Assembly: GCA_964622275.1 (NCBI GenBank)
Contig: CAZUMX010000014.1
Span: 1-23,131, forward strand
Direction: 5' to 3'
From: CAYPEZ01 sp964622275
GTDB taxonomy: Bacteria; Patescibacteriota; Minisyncoccia; Phycocordibacterales; UBA6899
Length of the DNA: 23,131 bases
This document shows, in pieces, positions 13,431-20,052 of the stretch (positions are counted from its first letter, which is position 1; every line of letters starts with the position of its first letter). The position numbers and the translations under genes were made by a program. The notes under the pieces were generated by a model that was not told the DNA's origin, made no database searches, and worked only from the letters and a program-made list of their open reading frames with translations.

Positions 13431-13439
13431 TGATACACT
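13431..13439 (+). promoter_or_regulatory. Candidate extended -10 of smc
   Basis: TGATACACT: an extended -10 with no good -35, identical to the nusB one. It ends 11 nt before the smc ATG, predicting a very short or absent leader. Confidence 0.45.
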
Positions 13440-13450
13440 TCTCTATACGT

Positions 13451-15709
13451 ATGCGCCTCAAGCGTCTGGAGATTTTTGGCTTCAAGTCCTTTGCGAAGAA
13501 AGCTGTCCTTGAGTTCAACACGGCTATCACGTCTGTAGTGGGCCCTAATGGATCGGGAAAGTCCAATGTCGCTGAGGCAATTCGCTTCGTCTTGGGAGAG
13601 CAGTCGATGAAGTCGATGCGTGGAAAGCGCGGGGAGGACCTCATATTCAATGGGTCTAAGACGATGGGCAGGATGGGGAAGGCGTCTGTCTCGATCGTAT
13701 TCGATAACCACGCGCGCGAATTTCAAAATATCGATTTTGATGAAGTGATCGTCACACGCGAAGTTTCTCGTGACGGGACGAACGAGTATTTCATCAATGG
13801 CTCACAGGTGCGCCTGCGTGATGTCCTCGAGCTTCTCTCATACGCGCGCATCGGTGCTTCAGGACACCATATCATCTCTCAAGGTGAAGCCGACCGCGTG
13901 CTCACTGCCAATACCAAAGACCGCCGTGAGATGATTGAGGATGCGCTCGGGCTACGAGTCTATCAGTATAAGCGTGCCGAGGCCGAGAGAAAGCTCGAGA
14001 AGACCGAAGAGAATATCAAAGAGGCTGAGAGCCTGCGTCGCGAGATTGCCCCGCACATCAAGTTCCTCCGGAAGCAGATGGAGAAGATCAAAGAAGGTGA
14101 GGATCTGCGCCAACGTCTCACTGGTCTCTATCGTGAGTATCTCAAGCGAGAAGAAGTCTATATCAATGAGCGAAGGAAGCGCCTCGCAGGAGACCGCGAA
14201 GAACCACAGAAAGAACTCCACGCACTCGACGCTCGCATCGCTGAGATCCGCACGCAGATCGAGAAGACTGCTCAGGACGATGAAGGTCGCCGTATGCTCC
14301 TCTCTTTTGAAGAGAAGCTGCGCACCGCACGTCGTGAGAAGGACGGAACCGCACATACGCTCGGAAAACTCGAGGGCATGATCGAGAGCGAAGAACGCCG
14401 TCTTGCGAAGTTGCGTGAGCGTGACCAAGCTGAAAAAATTCTTTCGATCAAGTCCAGTGATTTTAAGAATTTTGTTGACAATATCTCTCATGAAGTAGAA
14501 GAAGCGTGGCGTACCCACGATGTCGGGCTTCTCCACACCATCTTGGGAAAACTTAAGCAGGCGGTCCAGGATTTTTTCTCCCACCACAAGGGAGCCGATG
14601 CTACCGACACCCATGAGGCAGAAGCAGAAGTCGCACGCCTTCGTACCGAGCGCGATCAGCGTCGGGAAGAACTTGGCCATGACGAGGCCCGTCTCGCGGG
14701 TTTTGAAGCAGAGATGGAAGAAAGCCGCCGAGCGCTCGAAGCAAAGAAAGAAGAAAGCCGCGAAGGGGAACGCCAGCTGTATGGATTCATGTCACGTCGT
14801 GGGGAACTCTCGCTGCGCCTCGAGAAACTTGCCGAAGAAGAGCGTGGTCTTGAGAAACTCTCTCGAGATCTTGAGATACAGCTTCAGGAAGCAGGGGTCA
14901 TGATTGGCCGCGCAGTCCTCGACTACAGCCAGACCAACATCTCTGTCGACGATGTGATGCAAGAACTTCGCGAACGTCAGGATGAGCGCCGTCGTGAGAT
15001 CGAACGTGCAAAGATCAAGCTCGAAGACCTTGGTGTCCTTGGAGCAGAGGAGGTTGCACGTGAGTTTCAAGAGACGACCGAACGTGACCAGTTTCTTGAG
15101 AAGGAGCTTCTTGATCTCGCACAAAGCGCAGAGGCACTCGAGCGGCTCATCGTCGAACTCAACGAGAAGCTCGAGATCGAGTTCAAAGACGGCCTTGGAA
15201 AGATCAACAAACAATTCCGTGAATTCTTTGGACTTATGTTTGGTGGCGGTGTTGCCGAGCTCCAAGTCGTGGATATCCAAAAGCGCAAAAAATCCGTCGA
15301 CGATGAAGGAAATGTTCTCGAACTCCCTGATGACGATGAAGATGAGGATATAGAGCAGGGAATCGACATCCATGTCTCCCTCCCACACAAAAAGATCCGG
15401 GGACTTCAGATGCTCTCAGGTGGCGAGCGTGCGCTCACATCCATCGCACTTCTCTTTGCAATCTCTCAAGTCAATCCTCCACCGTTCATGGTCCTCGATG
15501 AGACCGATGCAGCGCTCGATGAGGCGAACTCACGCAAGTATGGCGATATGCTCGAGAGCCTTGCGAAGCTTTCGCAGATTGTGGTGATCACGCACAACCG
15601 TGAGACGATGGGACGGGCTGGTGTGCTTTATGGGGTGACGATGGGGTCCGACGCTGTGTCCAAGCTCCTGTCCATCCAGTTCGAAGAAGCTGTCCTCGTG
15701 GCGAAGTAA
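13451..15709 (+). CDS. smc: Short SMC-family ATPase without a canonical hinge
   Basis: A chromosome structure/segregation ATPase of 752 residues; ordinary bacterial SMC is about 1150-1200. The N-terminal head has RLEIFGFKSFAKK and the Walker A VVGPNGSGKSN (about 29-39). The C-terminal head has LSGGERALTSIALLFAI (signature) and FMVLDETDAALDEANS (Walker B and D-loop). Between them are two charged coiled-coil runs separated by a non-coil segment (SDFKNFVDNISHEVEEAW to about FSHHKG) where the ~150-residue hinge would lie; no hinge motifs are seen. An acidic insertion DDDEDED precedes the signature. The ATG at 13451 gives the normal SMC start; no Shine-Dalgarno is present. The stop codon forms the first bases of element B. 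Confidence 0.88.
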   Translation: MRLKRLEIFGFKSFAKKAVLEFNTAITSVVGPNGSGKSNVAEAIRFVLGEQSMKSMRGKRGEDLIFNGSKTMGRMGKASVSIVFDNHAREFQNIDFDEVIVTREVSRDGTNEYFINGSQVRLRDVLELLSYARIGASGHHIISQGEADRVLTANTKDRREMIEDALGLRVYQYKRAEAERKLEKTEENIKEAESLRREIAPHIKFLRKQMEKIKEGEDLRQRLTGLYREYLKREEVYINERRKRLAGDREEPQKELHALDARIAEIRTQIEKTAQDDEGRRMLLSFEEKLRTARREKDGTAHTLGKLEGMIESEERRLAKLRERDQAEKILSIKSSDFKNFVDNISHEVEEAWRTHDVGLLHTILGKLKQAVQDFFSHHKGADATDTHEAEAEVARLRTERDQRREELGHDEARLAGFEAEMEESRRALEAKKEESREGERQLYGFMSRRGELSLRLEKLAEEERGLEKLSRDLEIQLQEAGVMIGRAVLDYSQTNISVDDVMQELRERQDERRREIERAKIKLEDLGVLGAEEVAREFQETTERDQFLEKELLDLAQSAEALERLIVELNEKLEIEFKDGLGKINKQFREFFGLMFGGGVAELQVVDIQKRKKSVDDEGNVLELPDDDEDEDIEQGIDIHVSLPHKKIRGLQMLSGGERALTSIALLFAISQVNPPPFMVLDETDAALDEANSRKYGDMLESLAKLSQIVVITHNRETMGRAGVLYGVTMGSDAVSKLLSIQFEEAVLVAK

Positions 15710-15829
15710 ACGTCCATTTTTGGCGCATAACTTCGTTGTCTTCGGTTCAAGGTCCCATCACCGTACGAGAGTACGGCTCAGGGACACTCTCCCTCGACGC
15801 CTCGTTCTGCATCCAAAACTGAACGTTTA
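15707..15829. ncRNA. Structured palindromic element, copy B (after smc)
   Basis: A 123-bp imperfect palindrome beginning at the smc stop codon. Outer arms TAAACGTCCATTTTTGG and CCAAAACTGAACGTTTA pair at 15 of 17 positions and differ from copy A in sequence. Conserved inner blocks lie at 15722-15748 and 15792-15819. A central GTCCC/GGGAC stem encloses a perfect CCGTAC/GTACGG hairpin with a GAGA loop. No T tract follows. Confidence 0.6.
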
Positions 15830-15871
15830 TTAACCCTTGCTTATTCTTATATCCGGCGCTTTGATAATGTA

Positions 15872-16684
15872 ATGAGTGATACTGTCGACTATTTTAAGAA
15901 GATAAACACCAAAAAAACCGGGGTGAATGCCAAAGATGTTTTAACTCTGGCATATTTCTTCCAAGCCACCCTTTCCAACGCAAAGTGTTTAGTTGATGGA
16001 GCAGAAAAACACGAGAATTCTATAAAATTAGGGCTAGCAATATTAGCTGTTGAGGAATTGGGAAAGGTAGCTATATTCCTAGAATGTTTACCAGGCATTT
16101 TCCATTCAGACAAGAGAGAAAAGAAGGTCCTTTTGATACTCGATAATCATAAGAAAAATAAGCATGCAACAAAACAATTAAGCGCCTTTGAGCATTTTTT
16201 GTTTAATCAAAAAATATTTGGCACAAAGATTGATGCGAGTTCCACTTTACCTCCCATAAGAAACTCCTCCTTTTATGTGGACATTGATAGAGGGACTGTT
16301 GGTTCGCCAGATACATTTTTTAAAGCAAACAAAGATTTAGGAGAAACTTTAGTTTCTTATTGTAAGGAGAGAATTGAATATGCCTCAGATTTTTTCTGGC
16401 TTCGCCAAAAAAGTATTTCTGTAGTGGTAGAGTTCCTAGTTTATAACTTCTTTGAGGTAAATGGGTTAAATAAAAATGACTATATAGAGTTTATTTATTT
16501 TTTTGATCTCAGTAAGGTACATGACTTAGCTTATTTCAAGAGAGCAGTGAGAGATTTTGTGAAATCAAAGAGTAAACCCAACCTTATAGATTTTAAAATT
16601 AATCCCAAGGACAAGAGATTGCAAAAAAAGCTACGGGGTTTTCGTAGTGAACTAGGTAGAATGAAGTTGCGGAGAAAAAACTGA
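15872..16684 (+). CDS. AbiV-like abortive infection (HEPN-type) protein
   Basis: A 270-residue protein resembling the AbiV family of phage-resistance proteins. The diagnostic part is an early helical block, LSNAKCLVDGAEKHENS followed by GLAILAVEELGKVAIF (EELGK at 61-65), as in AbiV/HEPN-like proteins. The C terminus is basic (KLRGFRSELGRMKLRRKN). AbiV in lactococci arrests phage protein synthesis; whether this homologue does so is inference. Base and codon use are clearly more AT-rich than the flanking smc and pirin genes, pointing to recent acquisition. There is no good Shine-Dalgarno and no obvious partner gene. It lies between element B and pirin. Confidence 0.7.
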   Translation: MSDTVDYFKKINTKKTGVNAKDVLTLAYFFQATLSNAKCLVDGAEKHENSIKLGLAILAVEELGKVAIFLECLPGIFHSDKREKKVLLILDNHKKNKHATKQLSAFEHFLFNQKIFGTKIDASSTLPPIRNSSFYVDIDRGTVGSPDTFFKANKDLGETLVSYCKERIEYASDFFWLRQKSISVVVEFLVYNFFEVNGLNKNDYIEFIYFFDLSKVHDLAYFKRAVRDFVKSKSKPNLIDFKINPKDKRLQKKLRGFRSELGRMKLRRKN

Positions 16685-16755
16685 ATCGTTTTTATTCCAG
16701 CAAGCTCGCTTGACATTGTTCCATTGTAAAGACAGAGACGTGCTACCATAATCCT

Positions 16756-17610
16756 ATGTATCGCAAGATTAAATCCCGATGGTCGTCGACGCCTACTATT
16801 GAGGGGGCGGGGGTGAAGCTTCGCCGGGTTTTTGGTGGGGCCGAGGTCCCACGCCTCGATCCATTCCTCCTCCTCGATGATTTCGGGTCTTCGAAGCCCG
16901 AGGATTACATGAAAGGCTTCCCATGGCACCCGCATCGCGGGATCGAGACGGTGACGTACATGCTCGAGGGGATTGTGAATCACGAGGACAGTCTCAAGAA
17001 CAAGGGGAGCATCACGGACGGAGGCATCCAGTGGATGACAGCAGGCTCGGGGATCATCCATCAAGAAATGCCACAGGTGTACACGGGCGAGATGCGTGGA
17101 TTTCAGCTCTGGGTGAATCTGCCGCAGAAGGACAAGATGTCCGCACCGCGGTATCAAGATGTCAAAAAGAATGATGTCCCTGAAATCATTAAAGATGGAG
17201 CAAAGATCAAAATCATTTGTGGGGAAGTCGATGGCGTGAAAGGTCCCGTGTCAGACCTCTTTGCCTCTCCACAATATCTCGACGTCGCACTTCCACCAAA
17301 AGGGGAGGTGTCCCTCTCTGTCTCCGAAGGATGTACTGCATTTCTTTTTGTCTTCGAAGGAGCTGGAGTTGCGGGAGAAGGTGATGTGCTCACTGCAAAA
17401 GGAGGAATGGTCGAGTTTGAGCGTGTTGGGGGAGAAGAGGTTTGTATGCGTGCGGGCGAGAGCGGTATGCGCTTCTTGTTTGTCTCTGGTCGTCCACTTG
17501 GAGAGCCTGTCGCATGGTACGGTCCCATCGTCATGAACACACAAGAAGAACTCCAGACCGCCTTTCGTGAACTCCAAGAAGGAACATTCATAAAAAATAG
17601 AACCCCGTGA
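16756..17610 (+). CDS. Pirin family protein
   Basis: A bicupin of 284 residues. The metal site is complete: H58 and H60 in HPHRGIETVTY, H102 and E104 in GIIHQEMP. Pirins bind iron; some have quercetinase activity and others regulatory roles, so the function here is open. The N-terminal cupin has LDPFLLLDDFG and the C-terminal cupin ends GEPVAWYGPIVMNTQEE, as in the family. Length is normal. No Shine-Dalgarno is visible; CATAAT lies only 3 nt before the ATG. The stop codon overlaps the stem of the convergent terminator. Confidence 0.93.
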   Translation: MYRKIKSRWSSTPTIEGAGVKLRRVFGGAEVPRLDPFLLLDDFGSSKPEDYMKGFPWHPHRGIETVTYMLEGIVNHEDSLKNKGSITDGGIQWMTAGSGIIHQEMPQVYTGEMRGFQLWVNLPQKDKMSAPRYQDVKKNDVPEIIKDGAKIKIICGEVDGVKGPVSDLFASPQYLDVALPPKGEVSLSVSEGCTAFLFVFEGAGVAGEGDVLTAKGGMVEFERVGGEEVCMRAGESGMRFLFVSGRPLGEPVAWYGPIVMNTQEELQTAFRELQEGTFIKNRTP

Positions 17611-17631
17611 TGGCAATGCCACCACGGGGTT
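17591..17631 (-). terminator. Shared terminator between pirin and the 118-residue gene
   Basis: Stem AACCCCGTG/CACGGGGTT (17601-17609 with 17623-17631) with inner TGGCA/TGCCA pairing. On minus it is followed by CTATTTTTTATG, so it mainly serves the minus gene; plus-side Ts are weaker. The pirin stop codon lies at its edge. Confidence 0.85.
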
Positions 17632-17641
17632 TGGTTTGGGG

Positions 17642-17998
17642 TTAGACCTCGAGTTTCACGAGCTCGAAGGCCTCGTCCCACGTTTCCTTCTCATGGAGAA
17701 GGAAACTAGATCCATCCTTCAGCTCGACGAGCTGGGGAATGGGGCTCCAGATCTCCACATGCTCCTCATTGGGAGCACCGGAGTGGATCACTGCCATCGG
17801 CACACCGTCATGCATCTCGTGACGCACGATCGTGTACTCGATGTTGAAACCGAATGCGTGACCCGTGCCAGGGTCAGTGTTTTCTCCGATGAGCGCCGGA
17901 CTCCGAGGAGCCGGAGTGGGGTCGGTGGCAAAAAAGATGCCATACCCCACGAGAACCACAATCAGCGTAACCATCCCGACCATCAGCCTCTTGAACAT
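17642..17998 (-). CDS. Membrane-anchored or secreted protein, 118 residues
   Basis: No family recognised. An N-terminal hydrophobic helix MFKRLMVGMVTLIVVLVGYGIFFA in outline (basic start, about residues 5-24) looks like a signal anchor. A Pro-rich linker (TDPTPAPRSP) leads to a small extracytoplasmic domain with alternating beta-like segments (NIEYTIVRHEMHDGVPMAVIH, VELKDGSSFLLHE). The ATG at 17998 has GGAAAG 4 nt upstream. The gene is a single-gene cassette with a perfect-hexamer promoter and a palindrome across the predicted transcript start, so it may be tightly regulated. Confidence 0.7.
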   Translation of the reverse strand: MFKRLMVGMVTLIVVLVGYGIFFATDPTPAPRSPALIGENTDPGTGHAFGFNIEYTIVRHEMHDGVPMAVIHSGAPNEEHVEIWSPIPQLVELKDGSSFLLHEKETWDEAFELVKLEV

Positions 17999-18008
17999 TC
18001 GACTTTCC

Positions 18009-18036
18009 TCACAATGAACAGTAGCGTTCGTTGTGA
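18009..18036 (-). promoter_or_regulatory. Palindrome at the transcript start of the 118-residue gene
   Basis: TCACAACGAAC and GTTCATTGTGA form an 11-bp inverted repeat (10 of 11 matching) with a 6-nt centre. It abuts the -10 box and ends just before the ribosome binding site, so it could be an operator or a 5' leader hairpin. Confidence 0.6.
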
Positions 18037-18064
18037 ATTATACATTTTAAAAATTAATTGTCAA
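18037..18064 (-). promoter_or_regulatory. Consensus promoter of the 118-residue gene
   Basis: TTGACA (18059-18064), 16-bp spacer, TATAAT (18037-18042) on minus. Confidence 0.92.
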
Positions 18065-18074
18065 GTATTTCTCG

Positions 18075-18103
18075 TTGACCGTAACAGCAGTGCGTGCTAA
18101 TTT
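18075..18103 (+). promoter_or_regulatory. Candidate promoter of the Nudix gene
   Basis: TTGACC (18075-18080), 17-bp spacer, TAATTT (18098-18103), divergent from the minus-strand promoter 10 bases away. Confidence 0.4.
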
Positions 18104-18152
18104 TGCCTTCAGAATATACCCGACATTACTCTATCTGCACGATGGGGGAGTT

Positions 18153-18644
18153 ATGAATCAAGAAGTTCTTTCCAAGCTGACAGTCTCGATCTTTATCGAG
18201 CACGAAGACCGCATCCTGATGGTTCAAGAGGCAAAGCCAAAGTACAAAGGACTTTGGAGTCAGCCTGGAGGACATCTTCATCACCACGAGACGCCAGAAG
18301 AAGCCGCCATTCGAGAAGCCTACGAAGAAACAGGATACCATGTTCGCATTCTCTCCGGATTCGTGACGTACGTTTCGCCTGGAGAAACACCGGATGAAGC
18401 GTATTTCATGAATTTTTGTTTTCATGCGGCACTCAAGCGGCGTGCGAGGGGCGAGTTTGATCCCACGGAAATCATGAGCACTCGGTGGTTTGAACTGCGT
18501 GAGTTCAAGGCACTCAACCAGTCACTCTACCGCTCGGAACTTACCGTCTTTCGCACCGCAGACTGGCTTCGTCACCGCTTCCGACCTCGTGGAATCATCA
18601 AGATTCCTCCAAGGGGGAAGCGCCATGCGACGTTCGCATCGTAA
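18153..18644 (+). CDS. Nudix hydrolase
   Basis: A 163-residue Nudix-fold pyrophosphohydrolase. The Nudix box is complete: G40, E46, R54-E55, E58-E59, G61 in GGHLHHHETPEEAAIREAYEE. LWSQPGGHLH before it and the WFELREF segment later are typical of ADP-ribose/NTP pyrophosphatase-like members; the substrate cannot be assigned. The longer frame upstream is ignored because it starts inside the promoter region; the ATG at 18153 has GGGGGAG immediately upstream, although the spacing is short. A strong terminator follows the stop by 5 bases. Confidence 0.9.
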   Translation: MNQEVLSKLTVSIFIEHEDRILMVQEAKPKYKGLWSQPGGHLHHHETPEEAAIREAYEETGYHVRILSGFVTYVSPGETPDEAYFMNFCFHAALKRRARGEFDPTEIMSTRWFELREFKALNQSLYRSELTVFRTADWLRHRFRPRGIIKIPPRGKRHATFAS

Positions 18645-18649
18645 TACTC

Positions 18650-18680
18650 GCACCATGCCAAACTGGCATGGTGCTTTTTT
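18650..18680 (+). terminator. Terminator of the Nudix gene
   Basis: A 10-bp perfect stem GCACCATGCC/GGCATGGTGC, 5-nt loop, then TTTTTT. Confidence 0.95.
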
Positions 18681-18834
18681 CTTGCACTGTGGACAAATCC
18701 CCGCACGGTTGAGCCATTCTTGCTAAAATGAGAGTAATTCCTACGGATACATTCCCTCGGCCCGCCTTCTTGCCCCACGCGAGAAGGAATAAGTGGAGAG
18801 TGTATACGCGGGTTTTACTCATAAGTTCCCACAC

Positions 18835-20001
18835 ATGTCCCACCCCACACGCTCGCCCAAGCTACGTTTTCTTTCTCGTGCTTTCGTCTTTTCTGAGGAG
18901 CGTCCTTTCGATGCCGTTGTTGCATCGGTGGTGGGGATCGCTCTTTTCTTTTCAACAATCGTTGCTCCTCTTTTTTACCCTCATACGGCAAAAGCGGCGG
19001 CGCTTTCGGGGATTAGTGACACTCTCGTCGACTCTGGTCCAAGTGTGGCAACCAATCACACACTTTCATTCGTGGCTTCCTCGACGCTCTCAGCGGGGAA
19101 CACGATCAAGGTGCAGTTCGATCCATCTGGGGATGCGTTCAATCTCACCTCACTTGTTGCTGGAGACGTTTCTGCTACAGGATTTAGTGTTGTTGCAGCA
19201 TGTACTCCTGCTGCAAGTGAAGTCACAGCGTCGGTCGACTCAAGTGCTCCTGACGAAAATGTGACTTTCACTGTGTGTGTAGGTGACAGCATTGGCACAG
19301 GAACAAAATCAATTCTTTTTGGTAACTCACACATCCTGAATCCTGCTTCAGAAGGTCCATACGTTGTGCGTGTGACCTACGGATCAGATAGTGGAGATGC
19401 TGCTGTGGCAATCATTCAGCACGTGGTCGTGACCGCAGCGGTTGATACATCCTTTATTTTTACTGTGCTTGGCGTTGCTTCTGGGTCGTCCGTGAATGGC
19501 GATTCGGATACGACAGCGACCGCAACGACACCGACGGCGATGGAGTTCGGCTCCCTCGCATCAGGCACTCCAGTGCTTCTTGCTCAAGATCTCACAGTGA
19601 TCACCAATGCACGAAACGGTTTCGCAGTTACGGTCATTGAAGATCAGAATCTCTCCAATGGCGCTGGTGCTGATATTGATATGTTTGTTGACGGCAATGC
19701 AAATCCCACCCCTACAGCGTGGGTTGCGCCAACCGCAGTGCTTGCAAACGAAAATACCCACGGGCACTTCGGGCTCACGAGCGAAGATTCAGATCTCAAC
19801 AGCGACGAATTCGGTGTTGCGCTCTACGCAGGGAACTTTGCCACCACGACACGGACAGTGTTCTCTCACAACGGGCCATCGGACGGAGTGACACCCGATA
19901 TTGGCTACACACGTGTGGGCTACAAGATTGAAGTGTCAGATCTCCAAGCCGCTGCCAATTACACCAATCAGCTCATCTACGTGGCTACTCCCACGTTCTA
20001 G
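18835..20001 (+). CDS. Secreted surface protein with signal peptide
   Basis: A 388-residue exported protein. A basic N-terminal stretch (PTRSPKLRFLSR) precedes a hydrophobic segment VVASVVGIALFFSTIVAPLF and a signal-peptidase-like site around TAKAAA. The mature part is rich in Ser, Thr, Val, Ala and Gly with few Lys, opening GISDTLVDSGPSVATNHTLSF, a pattern common in CPR surface proteins; Ig-like or S-layer-like beta domains are likely. Two Cys (AACTPAA, FTVCVGD) may form a disulfide. The ATG at 18835 is preferred; a GTG at 18793 is in frame. Downstream is a 17-bp stem terminator shared with rnr. The cell-surface role is inferred. Confidence 0.75.
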   Translation: MSHPTRSPKLRFLSRAFVFSEERPFDAVVASVVGIALFFSTIVAPLFYPHTAKAAALSGISDTLVDSGPSVATNHTLSFVASSTLSAGNTIKVQFDPSGDAFNLTSLVAGDVSATGFSVVAACTPAASEVTASVDSSAPDENVTFTVCVGDSIGTGTKSILFGNSHILNPASEGPYVVRVTYGSDSGDAAVAIIQHVVVTAAVDTSFIFTVLGVASGSSVNGDSDTTATATTPTAMEFGSLASGTPVLLAQDLTVITNARNGFAVTVIEDQNLSNGAGADIDMFVDGNANPTPTAWVAPTAVLANENTHGHFGLTSEDSDLNSDEFGVALYAGNFATTTRTVFSHNGPSDGVTPDIGYTRVGYKIEVSDLQAAANYTNQLIYVATPTF

Positions 20002-20013
20002 ACAGAGATTCCG

Positions 20014-20052
20014 ATACGAAAAAACTCCCTATATCAGGGAGTTTTTTCGTAT
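20014..20052. terminator. Bidirectional terminator between the surface protein gene and rnr
   Basis: A 17-bp perfect stem (20014-20030 with 20036-20052) with a 5-nt loop and built-in A/T runs, so both strands give a hairpin with T tract. It also encodes the last five residues of RNase R (YEKTP). Confidence 0.95.

Noticed and set aside
11882..15829. Integron attC sites
   Set aside because: The elements lie after ORFs and are palindromic like attC, but lack the RYYYAAC/GTTRRRY ends, conserve the inner rather than the outer sequence, and sit after core genes with no integrase in view.
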